64,000 nucleotides of DNA, taken from Exiguobacterium oxidotolerans JCM 12280 (GTDB lineage Bacteria; Bacillota; Bacilli; Exiguobacteriales; Exiguobacteriaceae). The notes under the pieces were generated by a model. It was not told where the DNA came from. It saw only the letters and a program-made list of their open reading frames with translations, and did no database searches. How positions within the stretch are numbered: the first letter of the stretch is position 1; each line of letters opens with the position of its first letter. Where the stretch lies: contig NZ_JNIS01000001.1 of NCBI RefSeq assembly GCF_000702625.1, positions 1,839,001-1,903,000 on the forward strand. The letters run 5' to 3'. Positions 17,372 through 26,249 of this stretch are shown piece after piece. Made by a program: the position numbers and the translations under genes.

Positions 17372-19507
17372 ATGGGGACATTTTTATTGATTAACTGGAT
17401 TGCCTTCCTGCTCATCGTCGGATATGCAGGTTATCTGTTTGTGACGCTCGTCAAGAGCCGTTACGAAGCGATTCGCCGGGGGAAAAAGGCGGAATGGGAT
17501 ATAACGAATAAAGAACGGTTCAACTCGGTACTCGTGAACGTCTTTGGACAAAAGAAATTACTTAAGGATAAAAAGAGTGGGACGATTCACGTCATGATGT
17601 TCTACGGCTTCTTACTCGTCCAGTTCGGGGCGATTGATTTCATTTGGAAGGGACTCGCAGTCGGACAACGTTTTCCGCACATTCCACTCGGTCCACTTTA
17701 TCCAATCTTTACGTTCTTCCAGGAAATCGTCATGCTCGTCATCTTGGTTGCGGTCGTTTGGGGATTCTACCGTCGCTATGTCGAGAAACTGGTGCGCTTA
17801 AAACGAAACTTCATGGCAGGACTCGCCTTAATTTTTATCGGTGGATTGATGGTCGCGGTCTTATTCGGAAATGGATTTTTCCTCGTCTATGAAAATCATT
17901 CGACACTCGGTGAACCGGTTGCGTCTGCCATCGCCTTCTTGTTTAGCTGGGTACCGGAACAAGTCGCATTCGGACTGTTCGTCTTCTTCTGGTGGGCCCA
18001 TTTACTGTTCTTACTCAGCTTCATGGTCTACATCCCGCAAGGCAAACATGCCCACTTAATCGCCGGTACGGCCAATGTCTGGCTCGGTCGGACGTCAAAA
18101 GTCGGCCGCCTTGCACCGATCGACTTGTCCGTCATGGAAGAAGCGGAAGATGATGATGCGGAATTTAGTTTCGGGGTCAATAAAATTGAAGACTTCAACC
18201 AAAAACAATTGGTCGATCTGTATGCCTGCGTCGAATGCGGACGCTGTACAAACATGTGCCCAGCGAGTGGAACCGGAAAGATGCTGTCGCCGATGGACTT
18301 AATCGTCAAGCTGCGGGATCACCTCAACATGAAGACGGCAGCGATCACACAAAAATCACCGTGGGCACCTGCCTTCGCCTTTGACGGATCACAAGGGAAT
18401 CAGATTGCGTCCCTTGCTGCAGCCGGTCAAATGGATATCGTACCGGATTCATTGATTGGCAACGTCATCACGGAAGAAGAAATCTGGGCGTGTACGACGT
18501 GCCGTAACTGTGAAGATCAATGTCCGGTCATGAATGAACATGTCGATAAAATCATCGACTTACGTCGCCATCTCGTGATGATGGAAGGGAAAATGGATCC
18601 GGAGATGCAACGGACGATGGCGAACATCGAACGTCAAGGGAACCCATGGGGCATGAACCGGAAAGAACGCGAAAACTGGCGCAAAACGCGCGAAGAACTC
18701 GTCGTTCCAACGGCGAAAGAAAAGAAAAAGGCCGGCGAAGAATTCGAGTACCTCTTCTGGGTCGGTGCGATGGGCTCATATGACAGCCGCAGTCAAAAAA
18801 TCGCGATGGCCTTCGCCCGTATTCTGAACGAAGCGGACATCTCGTTCGCGATTCTCGGAAATGATGAGAAGAACTCGGGTGACACACCACGCCGGATCGG
18901 GAACGAAGTCTTGTTCCAGGAGCTTGCGGAAGCGAACATCAAATCGTTCGAAAAATATGGGGTCAAAAAAATCGTTACGATTGATCCGCACGCTTACAAC
19001 ACGTTCAAAAACGAATATCCGGACTTCGGACTCAGTCCGGACGTCGAAGTCTATCACCATACGGAGTTGCTGGCACGCTTGATTGACGACAAACGGATCA
19101 CGCCGATGCATGAAGTCAAAGAACGTGTCGTCTACCATGATTCGTGTTACCTAGGACGGTACAACGACATCTACGACGCTCCGCGTTACATTCTTGAAAA
19201 AATTCCAGGGATCACGCTCGTCGAGACGGAGCGGAACCGGGAAAAAGGGATGTGCTGTGGTGCAGGCGGCGGGATGATGTGGCAAGAAGAAAAAGTCGGA
19301 GCCCGTGTCAACGTCGCTCGGACGGAACAGCTGTTGACGGTGCAACCATCTGTCATCGGTTCTGCTTGTCCGTACTGTCTGACGATGCTCAGCGATGGAA
19401 CGAAAGCAAAAGAAGTCGATGAATCCGTCGCAACATACGACGTCGTCGAACTGCTTGAACGTTCGATTGTCGGCACACCGATGAAAGAATCAATCGCTAC
19501 GGTATGA
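17372..19507 (+). CDS. fadF: FadF-like iron-sulfur reductase, putative electron acceptor of beta-oxidation
   Basis: Membrane-bound oxidoreductase of 711 aa. The N-terminal third has about five to six helices of a NarI-like haem-binding type. Two [4Fe-4S] motifs follow: CVECGRCTNMCP and CTTCRNCEDQCP. The C-terminal half has CCG domains as in heterodisulfide reductase subunit B (CCGAGGGMMWQEE, and SCYLGR earlier). B. subtilis FadF (YwjF) has this layout and lies with ETF and acyl-CoA dehydrogenase genes; it is thought to pass electrons to menaquinone. The start is the ATG after AAAGGGG; an upstream in-frame codon would precede the ribosome site. A FadR-type operator lies in its promoter. Confidence 0.87.
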   Translation: MGTFLLINWIAFLLIVGYAGYLFVTLVKSRYEAIRRGKKAEWDITNKERFNSVLVNVFGQKKLLKDKKSGTIHVMMFYGFLLVQFGAIDFIWKGLAVGQRFPHIPLGPLYPIFTFFQEIVMLVILVAVVWGFYRRYVEKLVRLKRNFMAGLALIFIGGLMVAVLFGNGFFLVYENHSTLGEPVASAIAFLFSWVPEQVAFGLFVFFWWAHLLFLLSFMVYIPQGKHAHLIAGTANVWLGRTSKVGRLAPIDLSVMEEAEDDDAEFSFGVNKIEDFNQKQLVDLYACVECGRCTNMCPASGTGKMLSPMDLIVKLRDHLNMKTAAITQKSPWAPAFAFDGSQGNQIASLAAAGQMDIVPDSLIGNVITEEEIWACTTCRNCEDQCPVMNEHVDKIIDLRRHLVMMEGKMDPEMQRTMANIERQGNPWGMNRKERENWRKTREELVVPTAKEKKKAGEEFEYLFWVGAMGSYDSRSQKIAMAFARILNEADISFAILGNDEKNSGDTPRRIGNEVLFQELAEANIKSFEKYGVKKIVTIDPHAYNTFKNEYPDFGLSPDVEVYHHTELLARLIDDKRITPMHEVKERVVYHDSCYLGRYNDIYDAPRYILEKIPGITLVETERNREKGMCCGAGGGMMWQEEKVGARVNVARTEQLLTVQPSVIGSACPYCLTMLSDGTKAKEVDESVATYDVVELLERSIVGTPMKESIATV

Positions 19508-19511
19508 GCAA

Positions 19512-19563
19512 TGATCACTTGCGCGTCTTCGTCACGGAAGACCAGCGAGTGGTCTTTTTTTGT
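19512..19563 (+). terminator. terminator after fadF
   Basis: Long imperfect stem GATCACTTGC / GCGAGTGGTC with an inner GTCTTC / GAAGAC, followed by seven T. Confidence 0.75.
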
Positions 19564-19647
19564 GAATACACGTTTCAAAGCAAGCACAACGTTGTACTGT
19601 ACGGTTTTGACATGCTATGATGAAAATACAAATTGCTATGAAAGGGG

Positions 19648-20046
19648 GTGAGAATCTTTGGGAAGGCGCTACTTAAAATCGGTCAGGTCGCGGAGGCCAC
19701 CGGCTTATCAAAACGGACGATTGACTATTACACGTCGCTCGGTCTCTTAAAGTCAGAACGAACGGCGGCAGGTTACCGGTTGTATCCGGAAGATGTCGTC
19801 CATCAAGTCCAAAAGATTGAATATTTAAAGACACAGCGGCTTTCCTTACAAGAGATTCTTGCTTCATTTACGGAACGGGAAGAAAAAACGGGAGATGTCA
19901 TTTATCAAGAAGTACAGCAGCTTCAAGATACGGTCAAAGGGTTAGAGCGACGTCTGCTCGAATCGACAGAGTTCGAAAAACAAGAGATTCGTCTTGAGTT
20001 ATCGCGTCGCCTCACCTTGATCGCATCGTTGATTGCCCAGCTGTAA
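19648..20046 (+). CDS. MerR-family transcriptional regulator
   Basis: About 132 aa. The N-terminal winged helix LKIGQVAEATGLSKRTIDYY...RLYPED is clearly MerR; a coiled-coil dimer helix follows. The short C-terminus has no Cys pair, so a metal ligand is not evident. The gene precedes a CNNM/CBS transporter, a pairing like yhdQ-yhdP in B. subtilis. The start is doubtful. The GTG used here is the end of its own Shine-Dalgarno run (AAAGGGGGTG). A well-placed TTG at 19659 would give MGRRYLK but is one base out of frame with the HTH at the TTAAAATC run. Confidence 0.82.
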   Translation: MRIFGKALLKIGQVAEATGLSKRTIDYYTSLGLLKSERTAAGYRLYPEDVVHQVQKIEYLKTQRLSLQEILASFTEREEKTGDVIYQEVQQLQDTVKGLERRLLESTEFEKQEIRLELSRRLTLIASLIAQL

Positions 20047-20057
20047 AACTAATAACT

Positions 20058-20085
20058 GGAGGTGACCCCTTTTTAGGGGATTTTG
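20058..20085 (+). promoter_or_regulatory. ribosome site with hairpin between Shine-Dalgarno and TTG start
   Basis: GGAGGTGA (20058-20065) is 17 nt from the TTG start, too far for normal use. The gap holds a perfect five-base hairpin CCCCT-TTTT-AGGGG; folding it brings GGAGG to about 6 nt from the start. The hairpin's AGGGG arm alone is only a few bases from TTG. Confidence 0.6.
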
Positions 20086-21396
20086 GATACTATACTTTTC
20101 ATCAATTTATTTTTAGTGGTGTTGTTGATTGTGTTAACAGCGTTTTTCGTCGGGTCAGAGTTTGCGGTCGTTAAGGTTCGAATGTCGCGTCTCGACCAAA
20201 TGATTCAAGAAGGCAATAAGAGTGCGATTCTTGCTAAAAAAATCGCCGGTGATCTCGATTATTACTTGTCTGCCTGTCAGCTTGGGATCACGGTGACAGC
20301 ACTTGGACTCGGGGCGCTCGGAGAGCCGACCGTCGAAAAGATTCTCCATCCTGTCTTTGACGAATTCGGCGTCTCGGCTGCCGTCTCGACACTTTTATCG
20401 TTCGGAATCGCCTTCATTTCCGTGACATTTTTACACGTCGTCATCGGGGAGCTTGCGCCAAAAACGCTTGCCATCCAGTATGCGGAAAAAATGACTTTGA
20501 TTTTCGCACGTCCCTTGTTCATTTTCGGAAAAATCATGTACCCGTTCATTTGGTTACTCAATGGATCGGCACGTCTGTTCCTTGGACTTTTCGGTGTGAA
20601 ACCTGCTGGACACGAACAAGCCCACTCAGAAGATGAGTTGAAAATCATCATGGCACAGAGCTTCCAAAGTGGTGAAATCAACCAAACGGAACTTGCCTTG
20701 ATGCAAAATGTTTTTGCTTTTGACGAGCACGTCGTCAAAGATTTGATGGTCCCGCGGATGCGGATGGCGACAATCTCAGAGCGTCTCTCAAAAGCAGAAC
20801 TGATGGAAATTTTCATGGACAATCCGTTCACCCGTTACCCGGTAACGGAAGAAAATGATAAAGACCGTATTCTTGGCTATATCAACGTTAAAGAAGTTTT
20901 GACGGATTTTGCGAACGGGCATGAATATCCGGTCACACATTACTTGAAGGATTTACCGGTCGTCTCAGAATCGACGTCGCTTCAAGATACGTTACGAAAA
21001 ATGAAAGAAACGCGTTCGCATATCGTCCTCGTCGTAGACGAATATGGCGGTACGGCGGGGATCGTCTCGATGGAAGATTTACTTGAGGAAATCGTCGGTG
21101 AAATCCGTGACGAATTTGATACGGATGAAGTCGAAGAAATTCAAGAGTTGCCGAACAACGAATATCTCGTCGCAGGAACGGTCTTACTAGAAGATTTGGA
21201 AGAACGTTTCGGTCTAAGGTTTACGAACGATGAAGATGTCGATACGATCGGTGGCTGGATTCAGATGCACAACATCGATCTGCAGCCAGGCGAACATATC
21301 GATACGGAGACGTTCTCTGTCGAAGTTATCGAAATGGAGAACTATCAAATCAATCAAATCAAACTGTGGTTGCACCCGCTCGAAAAAGCAGAATAA
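20083..21396 (+). CDS. CNNM/CBS-domain transporter (HlyC/CorC family, MpfA-like)
   Basis: Membrane protein of 437 aa. Order: CNNM/DUF21 domain with about four membrane segments (residues ~1-190), a pair of CBS domains (~205-335; DLMVPRMRMATI and LVVDEYGGTAGIVSMEDLLEEIVGEI), and the CorC_HlyC domain (~350-437). B. subtilis homologues such as MpfA (YhdP) export Mg2+. The TTG start is preceded by an unusual hairpin-bearing ribosome site. It follows the MerR gene after 36 bp, so the regulator may control it. The end carries a duplicated terminator hairpin split by element B. Confidence 0.87.
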   Translation: MDTILFINLFLVVLLIVLTAFFVGSEFAVVKVRMSRLDQMIQEGNKSAILAKKIAGDLDYYLSACQLGITVTALGLGALGEPTVEKILHPVFDEFGVSAAVSTLLSFGIAFISVTFLHVVIGELAPKTLAIQYAEKMTLIFARPLFIFGKIMYPFIWLLNGSARLFLGLFGVKPAGHEQAHSEDELKIIMAQSFQSGEINQTELALMQNVFAFDEHVVKDLMVPRMRMATISERLSKAELMEIFMDNPFTRYPVTEENDKDRILGYINVKEVLTDFANGHEYPVTHYLKDLPVVSESTSLQDTLRKMKETRSHIVLVVDEYGGTAGIVSMEDLLEEIVGEIRDEFDTDEVEEIQELPNNEYLVAGTVLLEDLEERFGLRFTNDEDVDTIGGWIQMHNIDLQPGEHIDTETFSVEVIEMENYQINQIKLWLHPLEKAE

Positions 21397-21407
21397 GAAC
21401 AACATGC

Positions 21408-21438
21408 AAAATCCTCTTGAGCCAATCAAGGGGATTTT
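21408..21438 (+). terminator. proximal copy of duplicated terminator hairpin (element B)
   Basis: Stem AAAATCC-CTTGA / TCAAG-GGATTTT followed directly by AGACTATATAC, the end of the repeat element, instead of a T-run. The partner with a T-run is at 21837-21869. Confidence 0.75.
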
Positions 21439-21836
21439 AGACTATATACAAACTCTTATGAAGAGTGAATATCCTATATCGGGAGTTAACCCGTTCGCGC
21501 TTTCCTGTCTCGCCTCGTCTTCAAAGCGGCAATCTTCCGCGCCGCTACAGCAAAGCTGCAGGGTCGCGACCGATTGCTTTTCGCTTTAAAAGCGATTCGA
21601 GACGGATTGCGCCCCAAACCATCTGCATGCCTGGACTCCCCTCACGGTATTCCCTGAAAAGCGCCACGTTTCGTTGACTCCTACGGGAAAAGTGCGTTGA
21701 ACACGCACTGTCAGAGGCAGGCAAGACCCTGCTCGTTGTCCGCTAGGACCAAGGAGCAACGGCTTGCGCCTCGCCCGAGGAAAGCAACGAAAAAGGAAGA
21801 CGCTTTTATTTTCCAATTTTGTTTTGTCTATACACT
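21439..21836 (-). repeat. dispersed terminator-associated element, copy B
   Basis: About 400 bp without a credible gene, inverted relative to copies A and C. Its ends (ACTATATACAAACTCTTATG on the left, TTTTGTCTATACAC on the right) are the same short terminal inverted repeat. It shares the core with copy A (GCCTCGCCCGAGGAAAGCAA, CAGAGGCAGGCAAGACCCTG) and, with copy C, an extra segment around CTGTCTCGCCTCGTCTTCAA that copy A lacks. It is flanked by two copies of the terminator hairpin of the upstream CNNM gene. Confidence 0.75.
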
Positions 21837-21869
21837 AAAATCCTCTTGAGATCATCAAGGGGATTTTTT
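21837..21869 (+). terminator. distal copy of duplicated terminator hairpin (element B)
   Basis: Same stem as at 21408-21438, with changes in the loop only, and with an intact run of six T. Confidence 0.8.
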
Positions 21870-22004
21870 GTTGGTGCGGGAATCAATTTTTCAGAAATCA
21901 TATCAGTGTGTGAATAACGATCAGGAAGTAGGGAAATCGTCGTGTCGGCTTGAATACTACTAAAAAGAGAATTCATCGTGTCGTTCACTAGAGGGAGGAA
22001 CCTT

Positions 22005-23699
22005 GTGTTAGACTTAATCCCGTTTTTACTCAGCCGGCTTGGTATGCTGGCGTTGCTTGCATTTTTATTGTCGCAGTGGAGAACGTCACGGCACGTCTTT
22101 AAAACATCGACGAGCCGCTCGCGTCGACTCGCCTTGCTCAGCATGTTCGTCGTCTCGGGTATTTTGATGAACTATGCCGGAGTTGCCGTCTCCTCGAATC
22201 AAACGATTGATCCGTTGCTTGGACTTGCAGTGACCGATGATCAATTATTGATTGATACGCGTCTAACGATTATCGTCACGAGTGGACTGCTCGGTGGTCC
22301 CTTCGTCGGTGGACTGACGGGTCTCCTTGTTGGGTTTCATCGTTTTTGGCTCGGTTCGATGGGAGCAGAGACAGGGTGGTTCATCGCCGTCGTTGCCGGT
22401 ACTCTCAGTGGTTTCTACAGTCGTCGCTGGCGCTTGAAGGATAAATATACATTGTTACAACCGATTGCTCTCGTCATGAGTATGGTTATCCTCGATTTAG
22501 GATTGGCGATCTTGCTCGCAGATGATCCGTCGGAACTCATCGCGATTGCAAGTCAAGCGGTCTTCCCGATGCTGTTTGCAAACATGATCGGGATTATCGT
22601 CTTCATCGTCATCTTACGGACGCAACTCCGGTTCGAAAAGGAATTGTTTGTTCGCGAAAGTGCCCGTTCCTCTCGGTTGTTGACTGTCATCCGTCCACTT
22701 CGAAAAGAAGGCATGACAGCAGACGTCGCCTGTCAGATTGGCACGACGATTTTAGAAGAAACTAAAATTGACCGAGTCGTCCTGCTCGGACCTGCAGAAG
22801 TGCTCGTCGATATTGAAGCGGGCGAAACACCTGTGTACGGCGGTAGATTTCAACCGAATGTACAACGTTGGATTGAAGAAGCGGTCCCGTTACAAGTCGA
22901 AGACCGGACGACGAATCAAATTCTCTCGTTTCATCCGTTACAGATGGATGGAGACAAGGCCGGTATCGTATGTTATTTTCCGAGTCATTTGTTTGATGAC
23001 ACGATTGAACAGACGACGGAACAACTCGTTCAGCTGTTTGCGCGTGAGCTCGTAACGTATCGAGAAGAGCAACTCGAAAAACGCTCGCTCCCTAAAATGA
23101 AACCGTTCCTCCATCCGAATTATTTACGGGGAATCGTGGACGAAATCCATCAGACCGCTGATCCGGGGACACCGGTCAAACAAAAGCTAGGCTCTTTGCT
23201 CCAACTATTGACGGTAGCACGCTGGGGAGAAGATTATCCACTTCGTGACGAAATCACGACCTTAAAAGCCTATCTCGCTCTCGAAGGGACAAGACGGGGT
23301 CAAAATCAGTTGACCCATGCGGATATCACGATTGATTTAGATGTCGAGACGGCAATCGAAGAGACGCTCATCATGCCCTTCCTATTAACGAAGCTAGTCG
23401 ACAATGCGTTAAGGCATGCGTTTTCGAAAGTCGGTCGCCGTTCACAAATTAACGTACGTGCTTTTCGTCAGAAGAACGATCTTGTCTTAGAAGTCAGTGA
23501 TAACGGCGTCGGAATCGGACCAGATGTGAAACGACGGCTCGAAGAAGATGCTTTGACGGAGACGAGCACGTTATTTTTACTACGACGGGCGCTCGACATC
23601 AAGTATGGAAAAGCCGCGACGTGTACGATTCATTCTCGTCTCAACCAAGGAACGCGTGTCGTGCTAACCTTGCCGCTACAAATAGCTGAGGAAGGTTAA
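22005..23699 (+). CDS. LytS/YehU-like sensor protein, apparently catalytically degenerate
   Basis: 564 aa. The N-terminus has a 5TMR-LYT-like membrane region of about six helices, a GAF-like section follows (~210-340), then a HATPase-type end. In LytS kinases the phosphorylated His lies in a box of the form NPHFLFN; the aligned text here is HPNYLRG, so that position is Asn372. The ATP-lid glycines are also eroded (TSTLFLLRRALDIKYG), although the N box (VDNALRHAF) and DNGVGIG persist. No LytTR response regulator is adjacent. It may sense or scaffold rather than phosphorylate. GTG start with GGAGG six bases upstream. Confidence 0.72.
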   Translation: MLDLIPFLLSRLGMLALLAFLLSQWRTSRHVFKTSTSRSRRLALLSMFVVSGILMNYAGVAVSSNQTIDPLLGLAVTDDQLLIDTRLTIIVTSGLLGGPFVGGLTGLLVGFHRFWLGSMGAETGWFIAVVAGTLSGFYSRRWRLKDKYTLLQPIALVMSMVILDLGLAILLADDPSELIAIASQAVFPMLFANMIGIIVFIVILRTQLRFEKELFVRESARSSRLLTVIRPLRKEGMTADVACQIGTTILEETKIDRVVLLGPAEVLVDIEAGETPVYGGRFQPNVQRWIEEAVPLQVEDRTTNQILSFHPLQMDGDKAGIVCYFPSHLFDDTIEQTTEQLVQLFARELVTYREEQLEKRSLPKMKPFLHPNYLRGIVDEIHQTADPGTPVKQKLGSLLQLLTVARWGEDYPLRDEITTLKAYLALEGTRRGQNQLTHADITIDLDVETAIEETLIMPFLLTKLVDNALRHAFSKVGRRSQINVRAFRQKNDLVLEVSDNGVGIGPDVKRRLEEDALTETSTLFLLRRALDIKYGKAATCTIHSRLNQGTRVVLTLPLQIAEEG

Positions 23700-23738
23700 C
23701 TCAGAACTTAACATGACTGTATCAGCAGGAATCGTCTT

Positions 23739-23782
23739 GAAGTGAAAATCGGATTCGACATGTGTCGAGTCCGGTTTTTTAG
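23739..23782 (+). terminator. terminator after the LytS-like gene
   Basis: Stem CGGATTCGACA / TGTCGAGTCCG with one G-T pair, followed by TTTTTT. Confidence 0.82.
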
Positions 23783-23877
23783 AAAGGGAACGTTTTTGCG
23801 GGTACTGTTGTTTTTTTTTAGGAGAAGGTGGGTAAAAATGAAAGCAGGCAACGATAAGATATAGGAGGAAGAAGCGG

Positions 23878-24906
23878 ATGATTACAAAAAAAGAAGTCGG
23901 ACGATCCGGCGAACGACCGATCATCGCTTTTACATTGATGAATCGATTGGGACACAGTGTCGACCTGTTGAACCTCGGCGGTAAAATCACGGCGATTCGT
24001 GTCCCTGATAAGCAGGGGAAGATTGAGAATGTCGTTCTCGCATTTGACGAGCTCGACCAATATTTAGATGATCCCCATCACTTAGGTGCGACGATTGGTC
24101 GTGTCGGAGGACGAATCGCCAATGGGGCATTCGCGCTCGAAGGGATGAACTATCTACTCGAACAAAATGAAGGAGATCATCATTTACATGGTGGGAGTGT
24201 CAACTGGTCGAATCGCTTTTTTGATTATGAGATTGAAGGCGATTTGCTTCACTTGTCACTCGTCAGTCCGGATGGTGAGAATGGATATCCGGGACAGCTC
24301 GATGTGCGATTGACGATCGAGTGGACGGATGAGGATGCATTGACGTTGACGTATGATGCGACGACGACGGCTTCAACACCGTTTAGTCCGACGAACCATA
24401 CGTATTTCAATTTAACAGGAGACGCGAAGACGACAGTGGAGCAACACCGCTTGCGGATGGATGCACCATTTTATGTCCCGCTCGATCAAGACGCGTTACC
24501 GACGGGCGAAATTTTATCCGTTCATGAGACCGTTTTTGATTTTCGGACAGCGCGGCCGTTATATGAAGTGACGCATGCCCCTGACGAAGCGCTCCGCCAG
24601 GTCGGAAGCGGAGTCGATCATCCCTTCCTTCTGAAAGAGGGGGGCGAAATCGTCCTCGAAGAACCAGTCAGTGGTCGGACGTTACGTGTCGTGACAGAAC
24701 AACCGGGTGTCGTCGTCTATACGGGCAACCATTTAGGGGGAGACTTTACGATTGCCGGTCGTCGCGCGACGCCTTACCTTGGCATCTGTTTTGAGACACA
24801 AGGACTGCCGGACGCCATCAATCAACCTGATTTCCCATCCGTCGTCTTACGCGCGGGCAATCGGTATCAAAAGCGGACGACCTTCCAATTTAGCCGAATA
24901 CAGTGA
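23878..24906 (+). CDS. galM: aldose 1-epimerase (galactose mutarotase)
   Basis: Cytosolic enzyme interconverting alpha and beta anomers of aldohexoses, 342 aa, normal length. The catalytic acid His is in SPTNHTYFNLTG, the general base Glu in CFETQGLPDAIN, and the substrate His in DHHLHGG. Start ATG has a strong AGGAGGAAG upstream. No gal operon genes are adjacent, so it probably serves general sugar catabolism. Confidence 0.93.
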   Translation: MITKKEVGRSGERPIIAFTLMNRLGHSVDLLNLGGKITAIRVPDKQGKIENVVLAFDELDQYLDDPHHLGATIGRVGGRIANGAFALEGMNYLLEQNEGDHHLHGGSVNWSNRFFDYEIEGDLLHLSLVSPDGENGYPGQLDVRLTIEWTDEDALTLTYDATTTASTPFSPTNHTYFNLTGDAKTTVEQHRLRMDAPFYVPLDQDALPTGEILSVHETVFDFRTARPLYEVTHAPDEALRQVGSGVDHPFLLKEGGEIVLEEPVSGRTLRVVTEQPGVVVYTGNHLGGDFTIAGRRATPYLGICFETQGLPDAINQPDFPSVVLRAGNRYQKRTTFQFSRIQ

Positions 24907-24976
24907 TGTTTCTCGCGAATATTAAGTTCGTATGTGGTAGGATAAAGCGAGAAGAATCTAACGGAGGCATAAGAAA

Positions 24977-25831
24977 ATGACTAAAATAGCATGGGTGACC
25001 GATAGTATGGCCTATTTCAAAAAGGAAGAGGCAGACGCAATCGGCGTCAATGTCGTACCGATTCAAATCTTGCTCGGGGATACTGCCTACAACGAAGACA
25101 CGATCACAGTCGAGCGTTTGTTCCGCGCACTTGATGCGGACAAGAAGTTGGTCGCAAAGACATCACAACCAATCTTCGGCGAGTTCGTTGGTACGTATGA
25201 ACGCCTAAAAGAAGAAGGATATGATTGTGCGATTGCTGTGCACTGTACGAATGGATTATCAAGTACGGTCCAAAGTTCTGCATCAGCTGCAGAAGCGGCA
25301 AGTTTCCCAGTCCATATCATCGATTCGCATACTGCGTTTGAAAACCAACAAGAGTTCATTCGTTACGGGATGGAGCTCGAAGCACAAGGAAAGACTGTCG
25401 AAGAGATTACAGCAGCTTTGACGAACTTATCGAAACGGACGCATTTTTATATGATCGTCGGGAACATGGAGACGATGCGCCGCGGTGGACGGGTTTCGTC
25501 AGGAGATTTGTTCCTCGCGAACTTACTCAACATCAAACCGATCATCACGACGGACGAAGCGGGGAAAATCGTTCCGTTTAAAAAGGCACGTTCACTTAAA
25601 AAAGCGTATATCGAAATGATTAAACAAATCGAAAATATCATGCGTCAGAAGACATTCTATAAGAACCGGATTTATGTCGCCACGACGCTTGCGCCAGACA
25701 TGGCAGCCGATCTGCGGAGCAGTGTCGCAGCGAAGTTTCCGGAATTGACGATTCTTGAAGGGACGTTCGGTCCAGCGATTGGAACACATGCCGGAGCAGA
25801 AACAGTCGGCCTTTTCTGGTTGAACGATTAA
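24977..25831 (+). CDS. DegV family fatty-acid-binding protein
   Basis: 284 aa, full length for the family. The opening KIAWVTDSMAYF, the segment TSQPIFGEFV and the C-terminal GTHAGAETVGLFW are family hallmarks. DegV proteins bind one fatty acid between two domains; in Firmicutes related FakB proteins present the fatty acid to the kinase FakA. No fakA is adjacent, so FakB activity is possible but unproven. Start ATG has ACGGAGG upstream. Monocistronic between galM and a shared terminator. Confidence 0.9.
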   Translation: MTKIAWVTDSMAYFKKEEADAIGVNVVPIQILLGDTAYNEDTITVERLFRALDADKKLVAKTSQPIFGEFVGTYERLKEEGYDCAIAVHCTNGLSSTVQSSASAAEAASFPVHIIDSHTAFENQQEFIRYGMELEAQGKTVEEITAALTNLSKRTHFYMIVGNMETMRRGGRVSSGDLFLANLLNIKPIITTDEAGKIVPFKKARSLKKAYIEMIKQIENIMRQKTFYKNRIYVATTLAPDMAADLRSSVAAKFPELTILEGTFGPAIGTHAGAETVGLFWLND

Positions 25832-25841
25832 ATGAAAAAAT

Positions 25842-25891
25842 AAAGCAGGTCTGTCATTCTCCGCTCAGCGGACGAGGCAGACCTGCTTTTT
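25842..25891. terminator. bidirectional terminator
   Basis: Twelve-base stem AAAGCAGGTCTG / CAGACCTGCTTT between convergent degV and crcB genes. Its right end abuts the crcB stop. Confidence 0.9.
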
Positions 25892-26249
25892 AGTTTGTTG
25901 CGAGTGCACAGACGATACCAAGAAAAGCTGCACTGATGCCAAGGACGTAGCTTGTTCCGAGGTAAAGAGCGAGTGTCCGTCTATTTTCATGTTGGAGCAG
26001 TTGGAGCGTCTCGAGCTTAAAGGTCGAAAAGGTCGTAAACGAACCGAGAAATCCCGTCCCGAGAAACAACGTCCACGTCGAATCGAGATGAAGACCGATG
26101 ACGAGACCGAGTAAAAAAGAACCGCTGACATTACCGATGAATGTCGCGAGCGGGAAGTCGCGCGTCCAAAACGTCTTCGTCCACTGACTGAGTGCAAAAC
26201 GACTGATGGCGCCAAAAAAAGCACCGAGTCCGAGTGCGAGAAGGGTCAT
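25890..26249 (-). CDS. crcB: fluoride channel FluC/CrcB, second subunit gene
   Basis: 119 aa with four predicted helices, the normal FluC size. The pore signature GFLGSFTTFSTF is present, with the conserved start GAFFGAISRFALSQ and the helix-3 break typical of dual-topology Fluc channels. It exports toxic fluoride passively. The start overlaps the upstream crcB paralogue by four bases. Paired genes suggest a heterodimer of fixed opposite topologies, as in other Bacilli. Confidence 0.93.
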   Translation of the reverse strand: MTLLALGLGAFFGAISRFALSQWTKTFWTRDFPLATFIGNVSGSFLLGLVIGLHLDSTWTLFLGTGFLGSFTTFSTFKLETLQLLQHENRRTLALYLGTSYVLGISAAFLGIVCALATN

